Source of the DNA: an uncultured Burkholderiales bacterium
GTDB lineage: Bacteria; Pseudomonadota; Gammaproteobacteria; Burkholderiales; Burkholderiaceae
Length of the DNA stretch: 64,000 nt
Assembly: GCA_946480465.1 (NCBI GenBank)
Contig: CAMLJY010000007.1
Span: forward strand, 1 to 64,000
Direction of reading: 5' to 3'
Shown: piece by piece, positions 8,265-18,178 of the stretch
Numbering within the stretch: the stretch's first letter is position 1
Layout of the letters: the number at the start of each line of letters is the position of its first letter
Notes under the pieces: model-generated
The model's database searches: none
Told to the model about the DNA's origin: nothing
What the model saw: the letters and a program-made list of their open reading frames with translations, nothing else
Program-made: the position numbers and the translations under genes

Positions 8265-11200
8265 GGTTCATCCCCGCTCGCGCGGGGCGACGCGCAGCTG
8301 GTTGTCGATCAGCCCGTGCACCAGGGGTCCATCCCCGCTCGTGCGGGGCGACGACCGCGTCCTTCTCGGTGATCTGCTGCGTGCCGGGTCCATCCCCGCT
8401 CGCGCGGGGCGACGACCGGCATGGTCTTCTGGTGCAGCCTGACGAAGGGTCCATCCCCGCTCGCGCGGGGCGACGTGGCAGCTGCCGGCGCCGCTGCGTC
8501 GGCGGCCGGGTCCATCCCCGCTCGCGCGGGGCGACGCCCGCCGTGAGCGTCAGCCTGGTGACGGTCACGGGTCCATCCCCGCTCGCGCGGGGCGACGCTG
8601 AGGATGCGCAGGATCTGCGACCTCGACGGGGGTCCATCCCCGCTCGCGCGGGGCGACGCACCGACCAGGGCGCCCCACAGGAAAACGGTGGGGTCCATCC
8701 CCGCTCGCGCGGGGCGACGCGCAAGGGTCGCTGGAAGACGGCCAACGTCTCGGGTCCATCCCCGCTCGCGCGGGGCGACGCCAGCTGTGGGACGCGTACC
8801 TCGATCTCGACGGGGTCCATCCCCGCTCGCGCGGGGCGACGGGACCTGCCGTCGATCTGCACCTCAGTGCCGTGGGTCCATCCCCGCTTGCGCGGGGCGA
8901 CGCGCACGTTGGCGATGGGCGAGCCGAACCAGGTGGGTCCATCCCCGCTCGCGCGGGGCGACGAGCATGCCCATGTAGCTCGACGCGCTGCCGAGGGGTC
9001 CATCCCCGCTCGCGCGGGGCGACGATGGACGAGCTGTTCGCGCAGTACTGGATCTGGGGTCCATCCCCGCTCGCGCGGGGCGACGTTCGAACATGACGCT
9101 CCTTTGTCGGGGTAGCAGGGTCCATCCCCGCTCGCGCGGGGCGACGCTGGCTCATTTCTCGAGGCTTGGCTGCCACGGAGGTCCATCCCCGCTCGCGCGG
9201 GGCGACGGGCGAACTTTGGACTTCCAACAGCACGGAGCGGGGTCCATCCCCGCTCGCGCGGGGCGACGACCACCGACATCGCGCCGCTGGACGTGTCGCG
9301 GGGTCCATCCCCGCTCGCGCGGGGCGACGCTGCGGGATTCGCTGGACCGGTGGCTGGCCGCGGGTCCATCCCCGCTCGCGCGGGGCGACGAAGGGCGCCA
9401 CGTGGCGCGCGACGGCGGTGCCGGGTCCATCCCCGCTCGCGCGGGGCGACGCAGGTCTTCGGTGGGTTGCGCACGGAGAAGGCGGGTCCATCCCCGCTCG
9501 CGCGGGGCGACGCCCGCCCGGATCGGACACGGGCGGCACTACCACGGGTCCATCCCCGCTCGCGCGGGGCGACGTGACGGCTGCCGAGGCCTCGCTGACA
9601 GAAATGGGGTCCATCCCCGCTCGCGCGGGGCGACGTTCGGCCAACTCGGCATACCTGGCCTCGATCTGGGTCCATCCCCGCTCGCGCGGGGCGACGACGC
9701 GCGACCGGGACGGCAATCGAAGATGCCGGGGTCCATCCCCGCTCGCGCGGGGCGACGGCCAGCGACCTGGCGAAGGTGGGGATCAACGTGGGTCCATCCC
9801 CGCTCGCGCGGGGCGACGCAGGCCACGGCCGCGCGCCACGTCACCAGGCGCGGTCCATCCCCGCTCGCGCGGGGCGACGTCGTACAGGCGGCCGCGGATG
9901 ATTTCCGACTGGGGTCCATCCCCGCTCGCGCGGGGCGACGGACGCGGCGCTGTCGATGGCCGAGCCGACACTGGGTCCATCCCCGCTCGCGCGGGGCGAC
10001 GACCGTCTTGGTCACCGCGCTGCTGCTCCAGGTGGGTCCATCCCCGCACGCGCGGGGCGACGGTAGGCCTTCACCGCTGCTCGCTCGCGGGCCAGGGTCC
10101 ATCCCCGCTCGCGCGGGGCGACGCGCCGCGTCACCGGCCTGACCGTCGACTACCAGGGTCCATCCCCGCTCGCGCGGGGCGACGTGGCTGTGATGCGCCG
10201 CCGCAAAAACCTGGGCGGGTCCATCCCCGCTCGCGCGGGGCGACGCTCTGCCGCGTCGGTGACTTCGTAGATGCGCTGGGTCCATCCCCGCTCGCGCGGG
10301 GCGACGACCGTTGAGCTGCGGCGGCGCGAGCGTGAGGAGGGTCCATCCCCGCTCGCGCGGGGCGACGGCAGCGCCAGCGCCACCATCACCATGCGGCACG
10401 GGTCCATCCCCGCTCGCGCGGGGCGACGCAGTTGCCCGCCATCCATGTTGGGGCAGGAGAGGGTCCATCCCCGCTCGCGCGGGGCGACGCACCGCGAAGC
10501 CGGCCGCTGGCTCGCCAGCGAGGGTCCATCCCCGCTCGCGCGGGGCGACGGCTGATACGACCAATGGGGGCATCGCCTGCACGGGTCCATCCCCGCTCGC
10601 GCGGGGCGACGGACTGCAGGCGCGAGTGCTCAGCCAGACGGTAGGGTCCATCCCCGCTCGCGCGGGGCGACGCGGGGCCAGGTTGGTGATCGAGTGGACA
10701 CCCGAGGGTCCATCCCCGCTCGCGCGGGGCGACGAAAGACTAAGTCCGCTGCGCGGGCTGGGTTTGAGGTCCATCCCCGCTCGCGCGGGGCGACGGAGAC
10801 CAGTCGCACGAAGCCGTGGTCGAGGACGGGTCCATCCCCGCTCGCGCGGGGCGACGCGCTCCTCGACGATCCGGCGCTCGCTGGTGAGGGGGCCATCCCC
10901 GCTCGCGCGGGGCGACGCGCCGCCAGCCTCGAAATCGCCCACGGTGTAAGGTCCATCCCCGCTCGCGCGGGGCGACGCTCTCCATGGGCAGTTCGCGGCC
11001 AGCGTGCTGGGGTCCATCCCCGCTCGCGCGGGGCGACGGCCAATGAGGCGGGCGACATCCAGTGCGCGCAGGGTCCATCCCCGCTCGCGCGGGGCGACGG
11101 CGTGAGCACATGGGTCGCGTGGCCGCGCTCGGGGTCCATCCCCGCTCGCGCGGGGCGACGTACGACCCTGTGGACGGCAGCGTGCAGGTCGAAGGTCCAT

Positions 11201-11892
11201 CCCCGCTCGCGCGGGGCGACGAGACGCCATGCGCGCCAGGCCCTCGGCCGCATGGGTCCATCCCCGCTCGCGCGGGGCGACGCGATCCGGGTCCCAGGCC
11301 GCCATGCCGCAGCTGGGTCCATCCCCGCTCGCGCGGGGCGACGGCGTCAGCAGCCACGCATGGCCGGCGCTGGGGGGGTCCATCCCCGCTCGCGCGGGGC
11401 GACGCGCAAGCAGATCGCGCGTCTGGAAGCGATGAAGGGTCCATCCCCGCTCGCGCGGGGCGACGTGGGGCGCGCTGGCCGAGCGCGTGCCCGGCTGGGG
11501 TCCATCCCCGCTCGCGCGGGGCGACGGACGTGATGATGTTGTCCGTGCCGAGCGTCTTGGGTCCATCCCCGCTCGCGCGGGGCGACGCATCGGCGACCGG
11601 CAATGCACGCGCCCAACAGGGGTCCATCCCCGCTCGCGCGGGGCGACGCAGATGGAGACCATGACCCAGATCATCCGGGAGGGTCCATCCCCGCTCGCGC
11701 GGGGCGACGACGGCCTCGGCTACGTCGACGAACTCGGGTGCGGGTCCATCCCCGCTCGCGCGGGGCGACGACCGGCCACTTCTGCATCGACGGCGAGGCG
11801 TAGGGTCCATCCCCGCTCGCGCGGGGCGACGAGTACAGCAGGCGAGTCGGAGCCTGCTGGGCCGGGTCCATCCCCGCTCGCGCGGGGCGACG
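8265..11892 (-). CRISPR. Type I-E CRISPR array, 60 repeats and 59 spacers
   Basis: I count 60 copies of a 28-nt repeat beginning (plus strand) GGTCCATCCCC and ending GGGGCGACG, with 59 spacers. The period is 61 bp except two 62-bp steps (9485-9547, 10645-10707) and one 60-bp step (10890-10950). Read on the minus strand the repeat forms a hairpin CCCCGC-GCGA-GCGGGG (a GNRA loop) followed by the handle ATGGACC, the type I-E form, so transcription runs from 11892 to 8265. Five repeats carry single changes (starts 8265, 8326, 8875, 10035, 10890). The first two are at the leader-distal end, as expected for the oldest units. I saw no duplicated spacers. Confidence 0.98.
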
Positions 11893-11930
11893 CTGGAAAT
11901 CGAGAACGCAGACTTACCACAAGCAAATTG
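11893..11930 (-). promoter_or_regulatory. CRISPR leader (short, AT-richer)
   Basis: Only 38 bp separate the cas2 stop from the first repeat. On the minus strand the stretch around it contains TTCTTTAACAATTTGCTTG, clearly richer in A and T than its surroundings, as leaders are. Part of the functional leader (promoter, integration-host-factor site) probably lies within the 3' end of cas2. Orientation follows from repeat polarity and from the cas1-cas2 side location. Confidence 0.65.
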
Positions 11931-12251
11931 TTAAAGAACCGACGGACCTTTCTGGGGTTTTCCCGTAGACATCAGCAACACTCCGTCGAGGCGAATGGGA
12001 CGCCGCGGCGGCATACCCAGCTGCTGTACCGATAGTCCGCCGTCCGCCTTGCCGTCGGGGTGGAGCATCGTGATCGATCCGCTGCCCAGTGCGGCATGCC
12101 AGTCGGCCAGTACGGACCACACCTTGTCCCGCGCTCGGGGAGTCAGGCTCGTGCTTGTGTACACGCCGGGCGCGACTTCCAGCATCGAAGATGCCAGGAA
12201 GCCACGGAAGCGGTCCTCCACGTCACGCGTTATCACCACGGTCAGGCTCAT
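11931..12251 (-). CDS. cas2: CRISPR-associated protein Cas2 (type I-E)
   Basis: The 106-residue protein begins MSLTVVITRDVEDRFRGFLA, the conserved start of the Cas2e subfamily (structural partner of Cas1 in spacer integration), and continues VAPGVYTSTSLTPRARDKVW, a typical Cas2e segment. It overlaps the 3' end of cas1 by 29 bp and lies directly beside the leader end of the array. Cas2e dimers bridge two Cas1 dimers to hold the prespacer; nuclease activity is not needed. Length and position match the family. Confidence 0.95.
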   Translation of the reverse strand: MSLTVVITRDVEDRFRGFLASSMLEVAPGVYTSTSLTPRARDKVWSVLADWHAALGSGSITMLHPDGKADGGLSVQQLGMPPRRPIRLDGVLLMSTGKPQKGPSVL

Positions 12252-13113
12252 CGTTCCCGATTCCGAAGAGGCCTTTGATGTCGTCGATCATGCTGGGCAC
12301 CAGGCCGACACGCTTGAACTCCCGAGAGGCGGTCTGACGTACCAGGCGATCGACGGACTCGGTGGCCCCCTGTTCGACGCGCTTGGCGACATGGAAGGCT
12401 ACCCGCAGCGTCACTTTCTCCCGGTACAGGTCTGCGATGTCGAGCACAAAGGCTTGGCTGGAATCCTCGTGGATGAACCCAAGTTGCGGCACGGCTGACA
12501 CGGCAGCCACTGCCACACCCGCAGCCGACCGAACTGCCGTCGACGCGTGGTTCAGTGCCTGGTTCGCGACGTCCGCCGCGTCCGGGTTGCGGCGGTCGTA
12601 GTCGCGCCGCTTCCAGGCCAGGCCAAAGCTCTGTGCGAGCAGCTTGTAGCTTTCCTTGACGCGCGCGCCTTCGATGCCACGCAACACCTCGATGTCCTTG
12701 TGCGGCAGCACCTCGCCCAGCCGGCGCGCGTACATCTTGCGGGCGATTGCCGTTCGCTGCTTCGGGTCTGCCCAGGCTTCGACTTGCGCCCGGGCGACGT
12801 CGGAGCGGTCCGGCCCAATCGCCGGCGCGGTGTAGAGCCGCGTCGCATTGGTGCCGACGGCGACCAGGCTCGTGCCGTGCCGCGCGAGCAGGCGTAGCAC
12901 GTCGTGGCTCAGGCTCGTGCCGGGGCCGATCAGCAGGGCCGACAACGTTTGATGCGGCAGCAGGTAGTCGCCCACGGGCAGCACGCCGCCGCCGCTGGCG
13001 AAGTGGAGGCACCCGTCCTCGACGGTCAGCACCCCGCGGTCGAGGTAGAGCAGGCCATGCCGGTCCGCGTGCGCGATCTGTACGCGCTCCAGACCGAGCC
13101 GGCCCTTGAGCAT
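12223..13113 (-). CDS. cas1: CRISPR-associated endonuclease/integrase Cas1 (type I-E)
   Basis: I start the 296-residue protein at the ATG at 13113 (MLKGRLGLERVQ), 5 bp after the cas6e stop. A longer frame opens at 13155 but would overlap cas6e, and the homologous part begins here. The metal ligands of Cas1e are visible: Glu148 in RGIEGARV, His215 in GFIHED, and Asp225 and Asp228 in LDIADLY, with the usual 10 and 3 residue spacing. With Cas2 it integrates new spacers at the leader end. All catalytic residues are present, so acquisition should be possible. Confidence 0.95.
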   Translation of the reverse strand: MLKGRLGLERVQIAHADRHGLLYLDRGVLTVEDGCLHFASGGGVLPVGDYLLPHQTLSALLIGPGTSLSHDVLRLLARHGTSLVAVGTNATRLYTAPAIGPDRSDVARAQVEAWADPKQRTAIARKMYARRLGEVLPHKDIEVLRGIEGARVKESYKLLAQSFGLAWKRRDYDRRNPDAADVANQALNHASTAVRSAAGVAVAAVSAVPQLGFIHEDSSQAFVLDIADLYREKVTLRVAFHVAKRVEQGATESVDRLVRQTASREFKRVGLVPSMIDDIKGLFGIGNDEPDRGDNA

Positions 13114-13118
13114 TGGCG

Positions 13119-13937
13119 CTACCGCCAGGCGCCAGCCGGCGCAAGCAGCAGACAACCGAAGCCGAAGCTTCGGTGGCGCCCGAGGCCACGTCGAAGCAAG
13201 GCATTGAATGCTGCACCATCCTCAATGCGTAGCTGCCCGCGGACGGTCAGGTCCGGCAACAGGCCGCTACGCGTCCGTCGCTTCGCGCCGTCTCGTTCTT
13301 CCGACTGACCGCGCCGCGCGATCTGGACCAGCGAGAAGGCGAGCACGCGATGTTCCAGTAGGGTGGCTGCACCACCGCGGGCAAGCTCGCGGGCCAACCA
13401 TCGTCCGTGGGCCTGCTCGCGTGCCCCGGGCTGGTCGCCGCAGTAGTCCGGGTGGAAGGCCGCGTCGATCTCAGGGTAGCCTCCGCCAGGCATGGAGCGG
13501 CTGCGCACGACCGGTGCGACGCGCGTCTCGAAACTCAGCACCTCACCGCATCGCCAGTCGTCCGGCATCGGGCGAACGTCAGGCGTTGCTGGGCTGACTA
13601 GGCCCAGTGCGCTGGCTGCCGCTGGATCCGCGGAGGCCCCCAGGCTCAGGGCCCGTCCCAGGTCCTCGGGCGGCACCGCGCTGTAGCCGACCAACTGCAC
13701 ATCGGCGGGCCGGCGCACGACGGCGAAAGGTTTCGGCGCCTGCCGGCCCAGCGTCGCTTGTAGGGCCGCGTGCAGGGCGTAACCCATGTCCTCGCGCAGT
13801 GCTCGCTGGCCGGAGGCCGCCGCCCAGCGGGCGAGTGCTTCCAGATTCGGCTGCAGACGGATGAGGTACAGGGGGCCTCGCCCCGCAGGAGCTTCAGGAG
13901 CGACATCTGGCGCAGTCATCGTCGCTTCGCGGTTCAT
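13119..13937 (-). CDS. cas6e: Cas6e pre-crRNA endoribonuclease
   Basis: This protein has about 272 residues. The start at 13937 (MNREATMTAP) forms an ATGA overlap with the cas5e stop, which favours it over the ATG at 13919. After LYLIRLQPNLEAL it has MGYALHAAL, holding the likely catalytic His, and near the C-terminus the glycine-rich loop RHRSFGFGCLLLAP of RAMP-fold Cas6e proteins. It cuts the repeat hairpin and remains bound to the crRNA 3' end in Cascade. It should also process the crRNA-like element between cas3 and cas8e. Confidence 0.93.
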   Translation of the reverse strand: MNREATMTAPDVAPEAPAGRGPLYLIRLQPNLEALARWAAASGQRALREDMGYALHAALQATLGRQAPKPFAVVRRPADVQLVGYSAVPPEDLGRALSLGASADPAAASALGLVSPATPDVRPMPDDWRCGEVLSFETRVAPVVRSRSMPGGGYPEIDAAFHPDYCGDQPGAREQAHGRWLARELARGGAATLLEHRVLAFSLVQIARRGQSEERDGAKRRTRSGLLPDLTVRGQLRIEDGAAFNALLRRGLGRHRSFGFGCLLLAPAGAWR

Positions 13938-14650
13938 GGTGCGACTCGTGCTGGCCGCTCGTAGACCCGCTGGCGGCCAGCGTGAACGTCGAGCGCGAAG
14001 CGGCGTTCCTCGCTGGCCATGTGCACGCGAACATCCTCGGTTCGATCGCTGGCACCCTCGTTGAAGTAGACCGCGGCGTGTTCCGCCGGGCTGTCCGTGT
14101 CGGCACTGGGCGCTCCGTCGAGTGCGGTCACGGCGTCGGCTGCATCGACCATGCCGACCGCGATGCGTGTCGAGGGCGGGCAGCTCTTGCGGCCGATGAA
14201 CAGCGGCCTCGCCGGCCGGTCCAATGCGGTGGCGATGTCGGCCAACGTTGGGGCTTGCTCGGCCGGATCCAGCCGCACTGCGACCAGCACCGAGGCGTCT
14301 GCGCGGTAGTCGCGGTAGCGCAAGTGTGGCGCCTTGTAGGTGTTCTCGCCGCCGCCACGTTCCTCGATGTGGCCGCGTGTCGTCCAGGCCTTGTCGTCGG
14401 CGTTCAGCTGGGCGGTTTGGAAGTCGCTGAGCGGTGTGCCCGGCCGGTCGATGCGCGCAGCCCAGCGCAGGCGCGACTGCAGGCCGTCGAGCGCTTTGGC
14501 CTGCAGTGCGGTCCACCCCAGCGCATTTCCCAGCAGTCCGGTGAGCATTGAGGTCGCCGGCCACGGCTGCACCGGTCGTCGATGGTCCACGGCGGTGGCG
14601 CCGAAGGACATCAGCGGCGCTTCCAGGCGAAGCAGGAGGTGCTGCGGCAT
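13934..14650 (-). CDS. cas5e: Cascade subunit Cas5e
   Basis: The 238-residue protein starts MPQHLLLRLEAPLMSFGATAV, the family signature (LRLEAPLMSFG), and contains the SMLTGLLGNALGW helix and TYKAPHLRYRDYRAD segment of Cas5e. In Cascade it caps the crRNA 5' handle, here AUGGACC plus one base. Its stop overlaps the cas6e start by 4 bp. On the other side a 77-bp gap separates it from cas7e, the largest break inside the operon after the cas3-cas8e gap. Confidence 0.94.
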   Translation of the reverse strand: MPQHLLLRLEAPLMSFGATAVDHRRPVQPWPATSMLTGLLGNALGWTALQAKALDGLQSRLRWAARIDRPGTPLSDFQTAQLNADDKAWTTRGHIEERGGGENTYKAPHLRYRDYRADASVLVAVRLDPAEQAPTLADIATALDRPARPLFIGRKSCPPSTRIAVGMVDAADAVTALDGAPSADTDSPAEHAAVYFNEGASDRTEDVRVHMASEERRFALDVHAGRQRVYERPARVAP

Positions 14651-14727
14651 CTCAATACCTCCAGGCCCCGAGGGTGCTGGGCCCCTCCCTGAGGGACAGC
14701 GAACGAAGTGAGCGTGGGAACTTCATT

Positions 14728-15948
14728 TCAGGCGGCCTCAATGCGCGTGCGGACCGAACTGCACAGCGATGCCAGGTCAGAGCTCGACACTCCAGCGAGC
14801 GACGGCGGCGTTACGCTGAGCTGCAGGCGTTCCGTGTGCACGCCGTACGCCCGGTCGAGGTTGGCGAGATGGGCTTCGAGCGCCTGCATGGTGTTCTCGA
14901 AGACGTCGCCGCGCAGCGGCACCGGCCGGCGAAAGGCGTTGGCGAGTGTGCGCGGCTGGTCGTCGCCGGTTTCCACGAGGATGAACTCGGCGTGGGCGTA
15001 GGGTGCGGTTGAGCCCTTCTTTGCACCCGGTGATGTCCGAGCGATCAGCTGAATCAGCCGGTCGACGACCTGCGCTGCCAGTGTGGCGTCGCCGTCGAGG
15101 TTGGCGATGAGTAGCGGCACGTCGACGGTGACGTAGACGTAGAACAGGCCACTGGTGAGCTCGATATCGAAGATGCCCGCGGAGCCGGCGTCGGCATCCG
15201 CGCCGCGCGAGCGCAGGTCGTCCACGGCGGTGACGTAGTCCAGCTCGCGCTCCATGGCATGCACGGTGAACGCATGCGCGACATGGACTGCCGCATGGAC
15301 GTTGGCCGCGGGATCCGAGGTGACCATGCGCCCGAACAGCGCCGACTCCAGGCCCGCCGCGCCGCGCGTGCTGTCCGCCAGGGCGCGCAGGTTCTTTTGC
15401 AGCGGCTTGAGAGACTCGTTCATCGCGTCGCTGAGTGTCTTCAGCGCCTTCTTGTCGGGCTCCTTCCCGCTGGCAGCGAGCAGCGCCTCCTGCGCTACGG
15501 CCTGGTCGATCAGCTCGCGTCCGATCTTTTGGACGTACGCGATTTCCGGTTGACCGAAGAAGAGGGCTTGGCGGTTCTTCGGATCCGCCGCCTTGTCGCC
15601 GTACAGCGCCATCACGAGCGCGTCCCGCACCGCGGCCAGCGCTGCCGGATGCAGCTCGGGTTGTCCAGCGATGGCATGCGGCATCACCGCGCGCTCGATC
15701 ACTTCCTTGCTGCGGTCGCCCATCGGGATACCCAAGTTCTGGAGTGCGTGGGCCGAGCGCTTCGCAGCGTCATGGTCCGCCTCCCCGGCAAAGCGCCATC
15801 GGCGTTTCAGGGCCTGGGACGAGACTCGTGTCCGCTCCGCACCGCCAAAGGGCAAGCGTTTTGCCAGACCGGCGTCGTCGCGATTGAGAAGGGCACCCGG
15901 AAAGCTGGCGAGTGCATGGATCTGGACGAAGCGTGGACAGGTCATCAA
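14728..15948 (-). CDS. cas7e: Cascade backbone subunit Cas7e
   Basis: This is a 406-residue Cas7/Cse4/CasC family protein. It begins with FVQIHALASFPGALLNRDD and RTRVSSQALKRRWR, the near-invariant N-terminal blocks, and has PAANVHAAVHVAHAFTVH in the middle and SGLFYVYVTVDVPLL later. Six copies line the crRNA in the effector complex. It is slightly longer than the Escherichia coli protein (about 363 residues), with an extra region around residues 150-185. Either of the first two ATG codons (15948, 15945) could start it. Confidence 0.95.
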   Translation of the reverse strand: MMTCPRFVQIHALASFPGALLNRDDAGLAKRLPFGGAERTRVSSQALKRRWRFAGEADHDAAKRSAHALQNLGIPMGDRSKEVIERAVMPHAIAGQPELHPAALAAVRDALVMALYGDKAADPKNRQALFFGQPEIAYVQKIGRELIDQAVAQEALLAASGKEPDKKALKTLSDAMNESLKPLQKNLRALADSTRGAAGLESALFGRMVTSDPAANVHAAVHVAHAFTVHAMERELDYVTAVDDLRSRGADADAGSAGIFDIELTSGLFYVYVTVDVPLLIANLDGDATLAAQVVDRLIQLIARTSPGAKKGSTAPYAHAEFILVETGDDQPRTLANAFRRPVPLRGDVFENTMQALEAHLANLDRAYGVHTERLQLSVTPPSLAGVSSSDLASLCSSVRTRIEAA

Positions 15949-15981
15949 GGAACCTCCCTGGGTCGTGAGTGCATGGCGGAA

Positions 15982-16554
15982 TCAGTCGGTCGAGGCCTCG
16001 CTGCCGGCGCCGACCGACAGGTAGCCTTCAACGATCTGGCGCCTGGCTGCATCAGCTGCCACGGCGTGTGCGGCATCGTCCGCATACAGCAGCAGGGAGG
16101 CCAGCGGCCACCAGTTCACGGTAGCGCCGGCGGCGGCCAGCCGCCGCGCGATGCGGGGCATCAAGTCGCAAAGTACGCGCCAGTCCGCCTGCACGATCTG
16201 CTTGACGCGGGCCTCGCTGAACCGCAGTCGGGCGAAGACTTGTCCGGGCGCTGCGTCAGGGCGCGTGCTGTGGCGTCCTTGCGCGATGGCCAGGCAATGC
16301 ACGACCAAGGCCCACTTGTCGCGTCGTTCCCCGCTGGCGGCGATGCCGGCTGCCCGCAGCACGTGCTCGGTCTCGAACACCGAGTCGCGGTTGTCGCGCA
16401 GGGGGTTGGTGCGCCGCAGGCGGGCCAGCGTGCCGCGATTCGCGTGCTGCAGGCGGGTGAGTTCGCGGACGAGCGAGGCGATCGGGTCGTCGGGCTGCGA
16501 GTCTGCGGGGGCAACGGCGGCTTCGACAGCCAGCGATTCAGCGGACTCAGGCAT
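15982..16554 (-). CDS. cse2: Cascade small subunit Cse2 (Cas11)
   Basis: The protein has about 190 residues. The start at 16554 (MPESAES) overlaps the cas8e stop by 8 bp and is preferred over the upstream ATG at 16572. It is largely helical. Recognisable parts are LTRLQHANRGTLARLRR, HCLAIAQGRHS and FARLRFSEARVKQI, which follow Cse2/CasB conservation of basic helices. Two copies form the belly of Cascade and stabilise the R-loop. Confidence 0.92.
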   Translation of the reverse strand: MPESAESLAVEAAVAPADSQPDDPIASLVRELTRLQHANRGTLARLRRTNPLRDNRDSVFETEHVLRAAGIAASGERRDKWALVVHCLAIAQGRHSTRPDAAPGQVFARLRFSEARVKQIVQADWRVLCDLMPRIARRLAAAGATVNWWPLASLLLYADDAAHAVAADAARRQIVEGYLSVGAGSEASTD

Positions 16555-18169
16555 GCGATGTCTCCTGGGCATGGGGGGCCGCGGACGGTGAGTCGGTTTC
16601 GCTGAGCAAGGCGCCGAACTGCTTGCGCAGCGATGCGTTCAGCATCCGCTCGGCCCGCGTCCTCGCGAAGAGCCGCGAGGCATCGCGGGTCGGGAGGAAG
16701 TCCGCAGCCTCCGCCAGTTGCGCGCGTGCTGCGCCGGCCAGCCACTTCGCCCACCGCGATTGCGCTGGGGTGTCCGGCAGGTCCTGCTCGATGGTGGCGA
16801 ACAGGACCGTGAAGAAGGACTCGTCGATTGCTGCTTCGTAGCGCGCAACCCATGGGTCGGCGGCCTTTGAGAAGTCGCGGTTCTTCCAGTCGACGTCGCT
16901 GCCTCCGTCGACGAACTGAAGCAGAGCGGGGCGCAAGGCCTTGCCCGCCGCCGCGGCGGCCAATTCGACGAACTGCTTCGAGCGTTGTCCCAGCAGCGCG
17001 TCGTTGGTGGCGTAGCGTGCCCGCACGGCCGGCGGCATCGGCAGTTCGCGAACGAGCAAGCCGTCGGTGCCTCCGTCGCCACTGACCAGCACCTGAGCGA
17101 TGAGCGTGGCCATCTGGCCAGCCATCGATCGACGCTCTTTCGCCGAGGGTCTTGCGAGCGTGGGCAGTGTCGTTTGGCTCGTGTCAAACAGCAGGCCCTG
17201 CAGGCTGCGGTATCCGAGCGTGCGGGCCTGCGCCGTGAGCGCTTTCGCGCCGTCGCTGCTCTTGACGATGGGAACCCACGGATCCAGCACGACGCCGCGC
17301 GCCTCTTTGGCCGCGACGCGCATGGCATTGCTGCTTGCGCGCAGAAGACGCAACTGACCGTCCTCGCCCGCCACGAGCCGGACCCGCCGGCAGACCTCCA
17401 GGCAGAGCGGGTGCACGTCAGCCAGCGGCACCGAGCCTTCATCCCAGGGCAGCAGCCAGAGCAGCTTATGCAGTGGTGCGTGGCCACTGCCGATGCTGCC
17501 CGCGTCTTGCACCAGCTGAGCCAGTTCGTCGCGGGTGTTGAGCAGCGCGATCAGATCGCGCCTGAACTCAGCCCCGCTACCGCGCGCATAGGCCAGCCGA
17601 AACTGGGGTCGAGAGCTGAAGCCCCCGTTCATCCGCATCGTGTTGTAGTTTCCGGCCCCCAGGAACGATGACCAGCCTTGCAGGCTCACCAGCGCATAGA
17701 TGAGCGTGTCGAGCTCGCCTGCGGCGAGCGGCAGCTTTCCGCCTTTCTCGTCGTGGTGGCGCGAGGTGACGAGGATGTCGATGTCCTGCGCCGAGTCGGC
17801 GCTGCGCTTGAAGTCCCCCACACGGGCAGCGCTGCACGGCGGCTGTAGGAAGGCCGGATGCTGCCAGTCGGTGTTGATCAGGCACCATGGACCATCGTCG
17901 AAGCCGGCCGTCAAGGTGCGCAGCTTCGCCGCCCACGTGGGGGCGTCGCTGGGCGGCGCTGGGTCGTCGTCGGCCTCCAGGACCAAGTAGGCGAGCTGGA
18001 CGAGAAATGCGTGCCAGGCCGGCCGCTGGTGCGGGCGCAGCTTAGTAAATGCGAGATCGACCCCTGCGGACAACGCGGCCAGCACTTCGGGCAGGGACAC
18101 GTGCACGGCCTCATTGCCGGGGTGCTGGATCGTGAATAGGGGCTCCTGCAATGTGTGGTGCTTCAGCAC
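16547..18169 (-). CDS. cas8e: Cascade large subunit Cas8e (Cse1)
   Basis: The 540-residue protein has the Cse1/CasA hallmarks: an N-terminal SLPEVLAAL region, PAFLQPP, LPLAAGELDTLIYALVSLQG, NYNTMRMNGGFSSRPQF near residue 175, LLWLLPWDEG and a C-terminal four-helix bundle. It recognises the PAM and recruits Cas3. Length is close to the family norm (about 500). It is the first gene after the mini-CRISPR element, only 9 bp from the nearest pseudo-repeat, so its transcript must carry or cross that element. Confidence 0.95.
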   Translation of the reverse strand: MLKHHTLQEPLFTIQHPGNEAVHVSLPEVLAALSAGVDLAFTKLRPHQRPAWHAFLVQLAYLVLEADDDPAPPSDAPTWAAKLRTLTAGFDDGPWCLINTDWQHPAFLQPPCSAARVGDFKRSADSAQDIDILVTSRHHDEKGGKLPLAAGELDTLIYALVSLQGWSSFLGAGNYNTMRMNGGFSSRPQFRLAYARGSGAEFRRDLIALLNTRDELAQLVQDAGSIGSGHAPLHKLLWLLPWDEGSVPLADVHPLCLEVCRRVRLVAGEDGQLRLLRASSNAMRVAAKEARGVVLDPWVPIVKSSDGAKALTAQARTLGYRSLQGLLFDTSQTTLPTLARPSAKERRSMAGQMATLIAQVLVSGDGGTDGLLVRELPMPPAVRARYATNDALLGQRSKQFVELAAAAAGKALRPALLQFVDGGSDVDWKNRDFSKAADPWVARYEAAIDESFFTVLFATIEQDLPDTPAQSRWAKWLAGAARAQLAEAADFLPTRDASRLFARTRAERMLNASLRKQFGALLSETDSPSAAPHAQETSHA

Positions 18170-18178
18170 TTCGACTCC

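Noticed and set aside
8188..11926. Long open frames on both strands across 8.2-11.9 kb with repeated RPARAGMDP, SPRASGDGP or GPSPLARGD units
   Set aside because: These are translations of the CRISPR array. The 61-bp period, conserved hairpin and unique spacers show it is not a repetitive protein.
13119..14564. 481-codon frame spanning cas6e and most of cas5e
   Set aside because: The upstream part is cas5e read in the wrong frame; Cas6e proper begins at 13937 with an ATGA overlap.
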